The position numbers were made by a program, and so were the translations under genes. Shown one piece after another: positions 34,983 through 40,935 of a stretch of DNA of 40,935 bases (position 1 is the first letter of the stretch; the number at the start of each line of letters is the position of its first letter). The stretch comes from JBEAOO01 sp041164825 (GTDB taxonomy: Bacteria > Pseudomonadota > Gammaproteobacteria > Burkholderiales > Burkholderiaceae_C): contig JBEAOO010000123.1 of the NCBI GenBank assembly GCA_041164825.1, positions 1-40,935 of the forward strand, given 5' to 3'. Below the pieces are notes generated by a model. That model searched no databases. It saw only the letters and a list, made by a program, of their open reading frames with translations, and was not told the origin of the DNA.

Positions 34983-35798
34983 TTATTTGCCTCCGAACAG
35001 GCGCTTGAAGAAACCCGGCTTGTCCGCGTCGATGAAGCGCAGCGGCTTGTCTTCGCCCAAGAACCGCGAAATCACGTCCTGGTAAGCCTCCGAGACATCG
35101 GTGCCCTTCAGGTGCACCGCCGGCAGGCCCTGGTTGGAGGCGTCGAGCACGGTTTCCGATTCCGGGATCACACCAATCAGCTTGATGCGCAGGATCTCTT
35201 GGATGTCGGTCAGCGACAGCATTTGGCCGCCTTCGACGCGCGAGGGGTTGTAGCGCGTGATCAGCAGATGCTCTTTGATCGGCTCGGCGCCGTCGATGGC
35301 GCGCTGCGTCTTGCTGCTCAGCATGCCCAGGATGCGGTCAGAGTCGCGCACCGAAGAGACTTCGGGGTTGGTCACCACGATCGCTTCGTCAGCGTAGTGC
35401 ATGGCCATCATGGCCCCGGTTTCAATGCCGGCCGGCGAGTCGCAGACGATGTACTCGAAACCCATCTCGCCCAGCTCTTTGAGCACGCGTTGCACGCCGT
35501 CTTGCGTCAGCGCTTCTTTGTCGCGCGTTTGCGAGGCGGCCAGCACAAACAGGTTGTCGCACTGCTTGTCCTTGATCAGCGCTTGGCTGAGGTTGACCTC
35601 GCCCTGGATCACGTTGATCAGGTCGTACACCACGCGGCGCTCGCAACCCATGATCAGGTCGAGGTTGCGCAGGCCGACGTCGAAGTCGATGACCGCGGTC
35701 TTGTGGCCGCGCAAGGCCAGGCCGGACGAAAAGCTGGCGCTGGTGGTGGTTTTGCCCACGCCACCCTTGCCGGAAGTCACCACAATGATTTTGGCCAT
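34983..35798 (-). CDS. minD: Septum site-determining ATPase MinD
   Basis: 271 residues from ATG 35798; 41 upstream codons are open but not conserved. Deviant Walker A GKGGVGKTT (10-18), VIDFDVGLRNLDLIMG and VCDSPAGIETGA are the MinD ParA-type motifs, and the C-terminal amphipathic helix (FFKRLFGGK) anchors the ATP dimer to the membrane. It recruits MinC to block FtsZ near the poles. Preceded by minC with a 130-base gap, unusually long for this operon. Confidence 0.98.
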   Translation of the reverse strand: MAKIIVVTSGKGGVGKTTTSASFSSGLALRGHKTAVIDFDVGLRNLDLIMGCERRVVYDLINVIQGEVNLSQALIKDKQCDNLFVLAASQTRDKEALTQDGVQRVLKELGEMGFEYIVCDSPAGIETGAMMAMHYADEAIVVTNPEVSSVRDSDRILGMLSSKTQRAIDGAEPIKEHLLITRYNPSRVEGGQMLSLTDIQEILRIKLIGVIPESETVLDASNQGLPAVHLKGTDVSEAYQDVISRFLGEDKPLRFIDADKPGFFKRLFGGK

Positions 35799-35928
35799 GG
35801 AAGAGGAATTTCCTTTCAAAGAACTGGGGCCGCTGACGGCACTGTCGTTGTTATTGTTGTGGATGAGGTCGTCGCCGTGGGGGACGAGGGGACGACTCTG
35901 GGTTCGGCGGGGACGCATCAATAAAGGA

Positions 35929-36714
35929 TCAGAAAGTCAGCGGTTCAAAAACAAGCTTCTCGCCATCGAGCCGCACTTGCGCGGGCTGGCCTTGCACCGG
36001 CGCGGCCAAGCTGTTCTCGGCCGTGCGGTAGATGCCAGCGATCGAGATCAGTTGGGGTTCCATGCAGGTGCTGAAAATGCGGGCCTCGGTGTTGCCACGC
36101 GCGCCGGCAATGGCACGACCGCGCAGCGGGGCGTACACATGAATGCTGCCGTCGGCAATCACCTCGGCGCCAAAGTTGACCACCGCCAGCACCACCAGAT
36201 CGCAGCCCTTGGCGTAGACCTGCTGGCCCGAGCGCAGCGGCTTGTCGATCACCATCGTGGTGACGGCAGGCGCGGGTGCGGTCACAGGGGCAGCGGCCGC
36301 GGGCTCAACCGGGGCCGCTGCAACCGCGGCAGCCGCCTCAGCCGCAGCGCGGGTCGGTGCGGCCGGGGCCTGCGCCGTCTCTGGCGCCTCAAACAAGCCT
36401 GCCGCCAAGGCCGCAGCCATCTGCGCGGCACTGCCGCCTTTGACGGCCAGCGGGCGCATCTCGTGCTGCTTCAGCAGGGCCAGCAGCGCGGGCATGTCGA
36501 TGGCCTCGTCGGCCTCGCGCAGCGGCGACAGATCAATCGCCACCGGCTCTTGCTCAAACAAGCCGGGCGTGGCGCCAAAGCGGGCATCGAGCTCGGCGGC
36601 CAACAAGGCCAAATCTGCCGTGCGCAATTGCACCGCCAACAAGGTCAGCGCGGCGCTCTTGAGCTCAAACACGGCAGAGGATGTGGCAGACGAAGCGGAA
36701 GAGGCAGCAGCCAT
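35929..36714 (-). CDS. minC: Septum site-determining protein MinC
   Basis: 261 residues. N-terminal FtsZ-inhibiting domain (FELKSAALTLLAVQLRT), then an Ala/Pro-rich linker of about 50 residues, and the C-terminal beta-helix that binds MinD (IDKPLRSGQQVYAKGCDLVV, HVYAPLRGRAIAG). It caps and severs FtsZ polymers when bound to MinD. First gene of minCDE; a TAAAAT box lies 28-33 bases before the start. No Shine-Dalgarno is evident. Confidence 0.96.
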   Translation of the reverse strand: MAAASSASSATSSAVFELKSAALTLLAVQLRTADLALLAAELDARFGATPGLFEQEPVAIDLSPLREADEAIDMPALLALLKQHEMRPLAVKGGSAAQMAAALAAGLFEAPETAQAPAAPTRAAAEAAAAVAAAPVEPAAAAPVTAPAPAVTTMVIDKPLRSGQQVYAKGCDLVVLAVVNFGAEVIADGSIHVYAPLRGRAIAGARGNTEARIFSTCMEPQLISIAGIYRTAENSLAAPVQGQPAQVRLDGEKLVFEPLTF

Positions 36715-36741
36715 GAAGGGGGCAAACGCGATAAAACACCG

Positions 36742-36747
36742 ATTTTA
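36742..36747 (-). promoter_or_regulatory. -10-like TAAAAT of the min operon
   Basis: TAAAAT on the minus strand, 28-33 bases before minC, giving a leader of about 20 bases. Same hexamer as before uvrD and thrB; no clear -35. Confidence 0.4.
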
Positions 36748-36827
36748 GCGGGGCAATCGCGCGGCAGCTGTTTCGGCCGCTGCCGCGCGCGGCACACGAC
36801 CCACAAAGCGGCGTGCCCAGGCGCCGC

Positions 36828-37514
36828 TCAGCGCCGGCGCCACCACCACAGCAGCACCAGCATCACCAGGCCCACGCCCGCGCCCTGAAAGGGCAACAAC
36901 CACTCGCGCCAGCTCGTCTTGGGCAAGCCGGACCAGACGGTCACCTCTACCGCATCGATGCGCAGGTTGCCAGCGCGCACGAACGACAGCACCGGCACCA
37001 TGGCCGCGTGGCCTTCTTTGAACTGCACCGGGGCTGAGGCCACCTGCACGTCGAACGTGTCGCCAGCCTTGGCGCCGGTGCGCGCCGCACCCGGCACGAT
37101 CAGGCTGCGCTCCACACCGTCTTCGGCCCAGCCGGCTTGCCACAGGCTGCTGGCGTCGCCGTCTTGCAGCACCTGGCCGCGCACGCGCAGGCTGATGACA
37201 TACGGGTTGCCCGTGGTCTCCACGGCCAAGGGCGGTGCCGCCCAGTTCACCGTGTCGGCCAGCAGCGCATTGGTCAGCGTCGATTCGCCCTTCACGGGCG
37301 CGCTGGGCTGGTGTTGGGCGTAGCGTTGGATGACGTCGGCCGGCACGCTGTGGGTGGTCACGGACACTTTGCCAAAGGCCTTCACTGCGTCGTCGGCGGC
37401 GTCGGCGTGGCCAGCGGGCAGCAGTGCAGCCCACCCCATCACCGCGGCAGTCAACAACTTGGCGGCACCCCTGCACACGGCCACCCGGCAGGCCCACACC
37501 ACCGCGCCGCTCAC
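36828..37514 (-). CDS. Unrecognised envelope protein with signal peptide and C-terminal membrane anchor
   Basis: 228 residues if it starts at the GTG (37512-37514) that overlaps the orn stop as GTGA; open frame continues upstream but inside orn. Signal-like start (AAKLLTAAVMGWAALLPAGHADA), a periplasmic beta-rich domain of about 150 residues (NPYVISLRVRGQVLQ, GDTFDVQVAS, LRIDAVEVTVWSGL), then one membrane segment, VGLVMLVLLWWW, ending in three arginines. That topology puts the domain outside and anchors it from the C-terminus. No family recognised. Coupling to orn suggests shared transcription rather than shared function. Confidence 0.7.
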   Translation of the reverse strand: MSGAVVWACRVAVCRGAAKLLTAAVMGWAALLPAGHADAADDAVKAFGKVSVTTHSVPADVIQRYAQHQPSAPVKGESTLTNALLADTVNWAAPPLAVETTGNPYVISLRVRGQVLQDGDASSLWQAGWAEDGVERSLIVPGAARTGAKAGDTFDVQVASAPVQFKEGHAAMVPVLSFVRAGNLRIDAVEVTVWSGLPKTSWREWLLPFQGAGVGLVMLVLLWWWRRR

Positions 37515-38071
37515 AGCTTCAGGAAGTGCTCGCGGTAGTAAGCGAGCTCTTCCACCGATTCTTGGATGTCGGCCATCGCCGTGTGCGCCTGGGCCTTTTT
37601 GAAGCCGGCCATGATCTCGGGCTTCCAGCGCTTGGCCAGCTCTTTGAGCGTGCTCACGTCGAGGTTGCGGTAGTGAAAAAAGGCTTCCAGCTTGGGCATC
37701 GTGCGCACCAAAAACCGGCGGTCTTGACAGATGCTGTTGCCGCACATCGGCGACTTGTTGGCGGGCAAGTACTTCTTCAAAAACTCGATCACCTGCGCCT
37801 CGGCGCTGGCTTCGTCGGTGGTGGATGCCTTCACACGGTCAATCAGCCCGCTCTTGCCGTGGGTGCCCTTGTTCCAGGCGTCCATGCGGTCGAGCGTGGC
37901 ATCGCTTTGGTGAATGGCGAACACGGGGCCCTCGACGCGCACGTTCAGCTGCGGGTCGGTCACCAGCACGGCGATCTCGATGATGCGGTCGCCGTCCGGG
38001 TCGAGGCCGGTCATTTCGAGGTCGATCCAGACCAGGTTCTGGTCGCTCTTGGCAAGGGTGGTGTCGGTCAT
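37511..38071 (-). CDS. orn: Oligoribonuclease
   Basis: 186 residues from ATG 38071. DEDDh 3'-5' exonuclease: WIDLEMTG (D17, E19), CGNSICQDRRFL and HTAMADIQES supply the acidic residues and histidine. Orn degrades RNA of 2-5 nucleotides, including pGpG from cyclic-di-GMP turnover, and is usually essential. The open frame continues 81 codons upstream without homology. Divergent from the M48 protease gene; the following membrane-protein gene overlaps its stop. Confidence 0.97.
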   Translation of the reverse strand: MTDTTLAKSDQNLVWIDLEMTGLDPDGDRIIEIAVLVTDPQLNVRVEGPVFAIHQSDATLDRMDAWNKGTHGKSGLIDRVKASTTDEASAEAQVIEFLKKYLPANKSPMCGNSICQDRRFLVRTMPKLEAFFHYRNLDVSTLKELAKRWKPEIMAGFKKAQAHTAMADIQESVEELAYYREHFLKL

Positions 38072-38140
38072 GGTGGCAACGGGGTCGTGCAACAGGGGTG
38101 GGGCCGGTCTGGCAAACCGTGATTCTCGCAGCCCTGGCCC

Positions 38141-38146
38141 TACACT
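38141..38146 (+). promoter_or_regulatory. -10-like TACACT just before the M48 protease gene
   Basis: TACACT ends seven bases before the ATG at 38154, so initiation would fall next to the start codon. No Shine-Dalgarno precedes this ATG. No -35 match was found. Confidence 0.25.
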
Positions 38147-38153
38147 CCCGCCC

Positions 38154-39431
38154 ATGTATTCGACCGTGTTGACGCTTGTTTTTGCCGCCACCTTGTTGGC
38201 CTCGCTGGGCTTGAAGTTCTGGCTCGCCAGCCGCCAGATCCGCCATGTGGCGGCGCACCGTGGCACCGTGCCGCCCGCGTTTGCCGCCGCCGTGCCGGCC
38301 GAGGCCCACGCCAAGGCCGCAGACTACACCGTGGCCAAACTGCGTTTTGGCCTGCTCAGCATGGCCTTCAGCGCCACGGTGCTGCTGGGCTGGACCCTGC
38401 TCGGCGGGCTCGACACGCTCAACACCCTGCTGCGTGACGCGCTCTACCCGCGCTTTGGCGCCATGGCGTATCAGCTCGCGCTGCTGGCAGCCTTCAGCGC
38501 CATTGGCTCACTGCTCGACCTGCCGTTCGAGCTCTACAGCACCTTCCGCATCGAGCAGCGTTTTGGTTTCAACCGCATGACTTGGCGGCTGTGGCTGGGC
38601 GATGCACTCAAGGGCCTGTTGGTGGGCGCCATCATCGGCCTGCCGCTGGCGGCCCTGGTGCTGTGGCTGATGCAGGCCACGGGCGGGCTGTGGTGGTTGT
38701 GGGCCTGGGGCGTGTGGATGGGCTTCAACCTGCTGATTTTGGTGCTCTACCCCACGGTCATCGCGCCGCTGTTCAACAAGTTCGAGCCGCTGGCCGATGA
38801 AACTTTGCGCACGCGCGTGCAGGCGCTGATGCAGCGCTGCGGCTTTCAGGCGCAAGGGCTGTTCGTGATGGACGGCAGCCGCCGCTCGGCGCATGGCAAC
38901 GCCTACTTCACCGGCCTGGGCCGCGCCAAGCGGGTGGTGTTTTTTGACACCCTGCTGGCCAAGCTCAGCCCGGCCGAGGTGGAGGCCGTGTTGGCCCACG
39001 AGCTCGGCCACTTCAAGCACCGCCACGTCATCAAGCGCATTGCGTTGATGTTTGTGCTGAGCTTGGGCGGCCTGGCGTTGCTGGGTGGGTTGAGCAGCAC
39101 GCCGTGGTTCTACAGCGGCCTGGGCGTGTTGCCCTCGATGGCTGCGCCCAACGATGCGGTGGCGCTGATTCTGTTTTTGAGCGTGGTGCCGGTGTTCAGC
39201 TTTTTCATCTCGCCGCTGATGGCTCAGCTCTCGCGGCGCCACGAGTTTGAAGCCGACGCCTACGCCTGCGCGCAAGCCGATGGCGCGGCCCTCGCCTCGG
39301 CCCTGCTCAAGCTGCACGAAGACAACGCCTCCACGCTCACGCCTGACCCGGTGTACGTGCGCTTCTACTACTCGCACCCGCCCGCCTCCGAGCGTCTGGC
39401 GGCCCTGCCCTTGGCCGCGGCTGCCGCCTGA
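38154..39431 (+). CDS. M48-family (Ste24-like) membrane metallopeptidase
   Basis: 425 residues from ATG 38154. Zinc-binding HELGH (282-286) in VLAHELGHFKHRH, with the third ligand glutamate likely in RRHEFEADAYA. About six to seven membrane segments surround it, and FNKFEPLADETLRTRVQALM plus GSRRSAHGNAYFTGLG match the Ste24/CAAX-protease-like branch rather than HtpX. Bacterial members are thought to handle membrane-protein quality control; the substrate here is unknown. It begins a plus-strand run with phhB and rsgA. Confidence 0.92.
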   Translation: MYSTVLTLVFAATLLASLGLKFWLASRQIRHVAAHRGTVPPAFAAAVPAEAHAKAADYTVAKLRFGLLSMAFSATVLLGWTLLGGLDTLNTLLRDALYPRFGAMAYQLALLAAFSAIGSLLDLPFELYSTFRIEQRFGFNRMTWRLWLGDALKGLLVGAIIGLPLAALVLWLMQATGGLWWLWAWGVWMGFNLLILVLYPTVIAPLFNKFEPLADETLRTRVQALMQRCGFQAQGLFVMDGSRRSAHGNAYFTGLGRAKRVVFFDTLLAKLSPAEVEAVLAHELGHFKHRHVIKRIALMFVLSLGGLALLGGLSSTPWFYSGLGVLPSMAAPNDAVALILFLSVVPVFSFFISPLMAQLSRRHEFEADAYACAQADGAALASALLKLHEDNASTLTPDPVYVRFYYSHPPASERLAALPLAAAAA

Positions 39432-39445
39432 AGGAGTTTCAAGCC

Positions 39446-39778
39446 ATGACGATCGCATTGAAAGACCGGCACTGCGTGCCCTTGGCCGACCACCCGGCGC
39501 TCAGCGCAGCCGAGATCAACACCCTGCTCGACCAGCTGCAGCACTGGAGCTGCGTCGGCGGCTTCATCACCAAGACCTTCCACTTCGCCCACTTCCGCGC
39601 CACGATGGCTTTTGTGAACGCGCTGGCAGAGATGTGCGAACGCGAAGACCACCACCCTGAGCTCAAGGTGACCTATGCCGAATGCACGGTGCGCTTCAAC
39701 ACCCACGACGTGCACGGCATCTCTGTGAATGACTTCATCTGCGCCGCGCAGGCTGATGCGCTGGTGAACGCCGCGTGA
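39446..39778 (+). CDS. phhB: Pterin-4a-carbinolamine dehydratase
   Basis: 110 residues, the normal size. The active-site motif EDHHPE (67-72) and VRFNTHDVHGIS with further histidines mark the family. It dehydrates 4a-hydroxytetrahydrobiopterin to recycle the cofactor of phenylalanine hydroxylase. No hydroxylase gene is in view, so it may serve another pterin pathway. AAGGAG stands before the ATG. Its stop overlaps the rsgA start (GTGA). Confidence 0.93.
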   Translation: MTIALKDRHCVPLADHPALSAAEINTLLDQLQHWSCVGGFITKTFHFAHFRATMAFVNALAEMCEREDHHPELKVTYAECTVRFNTHDVHGISVNDFICAAQADALVNAA

Positions 39779-40689
39779 GCCGCCACGACGCACTCGCCAT
39801 CGGCATCATCGTGGCCGGCCATGGCCGCCACTACATCGTCGAAACCCCCGAAGGCCGGCGCCTGACCTGCCACCCGCGCGGCAAAAAGAGCGCCTGCGTG
39901 GTGGGCGACCGCGTGCGCTGGGCGCCCACCACCGACAGCGGCGAGGAAGGCGTGATCGAGCAGGTGGAAGAGCGCCGCAACCTGCTGTTTCGCCAAGACG
40001 AATGGAAGACCAAGGCCTTTGCCGCCAACCTCGACCAGATCTTGGTGATGGTGGCGGGGGAGCCCGTGTTCAGCGAGTCGCAACTGACACGCGCGCTGAT
40101 TGCCGCCGAGAGCACCGGCATTGCCGTGCGCGTGCTGCTCAACAAGGCCGACCTGCCCGCCGTGGCCCTGGCACGCGAGCGCCTGGCGCCCTACACCCGC
40201 ATGGGCTACAGCGTGATCGAGCTGGCGCTGAAAACCGCGCCCGACGCTGCCCGCGAGGTGCTCGACCCGCTGCTGGCCGGCAAAACCTCGCTGGTGCTGG
40301 GCCCCAGCGGCACCGGCAAAAGCACGCTGATCAACCTGCTCGCGCCCGATGCCCGGGCGCAGGTGGGCGAGATCTCGCAAGCGCTCAACTCGGGCCGCCA
40401 CACCACCACCACCACGCAGTGGTATTGGCTCGATGCAGCCGCCGGCACGGCGCTGATCGACTCACCGGGCTTCCAGGAATTTGGCCTGCGCCAGATCGGC
40501 GCGCAAGACCTGCCGCGCCTGATGCCCGACTTCCGCGAGGCCACCACGCACTGCCGCTTCTACAACTGCAGCCACCAGCATGAGCCGGGCTGCGGCGTGC
40601 TGGCCGCCATCGAGCGCGGCGAGATCACCGACAGCCGCTACCGCATCTATGGCGAAATTTTGCGCGAGCTGACGCAGACCAAGTGGTGA
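39775..40689 (+). CDS. rsgA: Ribosome small subunit-dependent GTPase RsgA
   Basis: 304 residues, GTG start overlapping the phhB stop by 4 bases. Circularly permuted GTPase: an N-terminal OB fold, then G4 NKAD (123-126), then G1 GPSGTGKS (176-183) and G3 IDSPGF. The C-terminal zinc site is C260, C265, H267, C273. RsgA assists late 30S maturation and releases RbfA. Like engB in this window it is a ribosome-assembly GTPase, but the two loci are separate. Confidence 0.97.
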   Translation: MSRHDALAIGIIVAGHGRHYIVETPEGRRLTCHPRGKKSACVVGDRVRWAPTTDSGEEGVIEQVEERRNLLFRQDEWKTKAFAANLDQILVMVAGEPVFSESQLTRALIAAESTGIAVRVLLNKADLPAVALARERLAPYTRMGYSVIELALKTAPDAAREVLDPLLAGKTSLVLGPSGTGKSTLINLLAPDARAQVGEISQALNSGRHTTTTTQWYWLDAAAGTALIDSPGFQEFGLRQIGAQDLPRLMPDFREATTHCRFYNCSHQHEPGCGVLAAIERGEITDSRYRIYGEILRELTQTKW

Positions 40690-40752
40690 GCTGCGGCCGC
40701 TGAGGACGCTGCGTTCAGTGCCCTCAGTTCGCCACGCTCAGCGAGGCGGCCA

Positions 40753-40935
40753 TCACTGCAAGCCCAGCAGCACGCGTTCCGCCGAGAAGCCCACTTGCCG
40801 CTGCCCGCGCACCAAGAGCGTGGGCGTGCCCGGCGCCATCAGCGCGCGGTAGCGCTGGGCACAGGCCGCATCGAGCTCGATGAAACACTCGCTGAACGGC
40901 ACCTGCTGCGCGGTGAACCACGCCCGGGCCTGGGC
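40753..40935 (-). CDS. Glutaredoxin-like protein, C-terminal part (5' end outside window)
   Basis: The last 60 codons of a minus-strand gene that continues past the window edge. VPFSECFIELD, then the cis-proline segment APGTPTLLVRG and GFSAERVLLGL fit the second half of a glutaredoxin/thioredoxin fold; the CxxC active site would be upstream and is not visible. It converges with rsgA. Family assignment rests on these few motifs. Confidence 0.7.
   Translation of the reverse strand, partial: AQARAWFTAQQVPFSECFIELDAACAQRYRALMAPGTPTLLVRGQRQVGFSAERVLLGLQ

Noticed and set aside
40724..40921. 65-codon minus-strand frame at the right edge
   Set aside because: Arg/Ala/Gly-rich shadow; a different minus-strand frame over the same bases gives a glutaredoxin-like sequence.

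Overview
The window reads as a piece of the chromosome of a high-GC betaproteobacterium, most likely Burkholderiales and close to Comamonadaceae. The clues are System II cytochrome c maturation (ResB/CcsB) next to a cytochrome c4 and engB, an aminoglycoside-phosphotransferase-type homoserine kinase, a BPSS1780-type membrane protein, an 87-residue IF-1, and a complete minCDE operon. Almost all of it is ordinary housekeeping sequence. There are no rRNA, tRNA or CRISPR features and no insertion sequence.

Layout. Bases 2-2137: the C-terminal part of a UvrA-family protein. Bases 2196-5631: a small accessory patch with an orphan HipA-family kinase (YjjJ type) convergent with a lower-GC OLD-like ATPase/TOPRIM nuclease. 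Bases 5952-7838: a probable two-gene operon of an orphan ParA ATPase and a DnaJ-like protein. Bases 7951-9621: msrPQ, periplasmic methionine sulfoxide repair. Bases 9900-14700: a small conserved protein, a small lipoprotein, and a 1166-residue lipoprotein with Ig-like repeats. Bases 14915-19161: cytochrome c4, resB and ccsB, an envelope heme-protein maturation block, divergent from engB.

Bases 19984-20520: a non-coding convergent gap, the most unusual part of the window. It holds an 11-bp tandem repeat and two long hairpin elements in opposite orientation. They share conserved core ends, but their 26-27 bp stems differ in sequence while staying complementary.

Bases 20521-23080: ppk1-sixA (polyphosphate kinase and a histidine phosphatase). 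Bases 23268-28837: polA, divergent from thrB, a membrane protein and an SDR oxidoreductase. Bases 28950-30796: infA, a 600-base gap, and small hypothetical genes. Bases 30868-34599: uvrD divergent from guaC, whose leader carries a promoter-proximal terminator. Bases 34719-36714: minC-minD-minE. Bases 36828-38071: orn and an unrecognised membrane protein, overlapping by 4 bases. Bases 38154-40689: M48 protease, pterin-4a-carbinolamine dehydratase and rsgA on the plus strand. The window ends inside a glutaredoxin-like gene on the minus strand.

All assignments come from reading motifs and gene order by eye. No database search was run.
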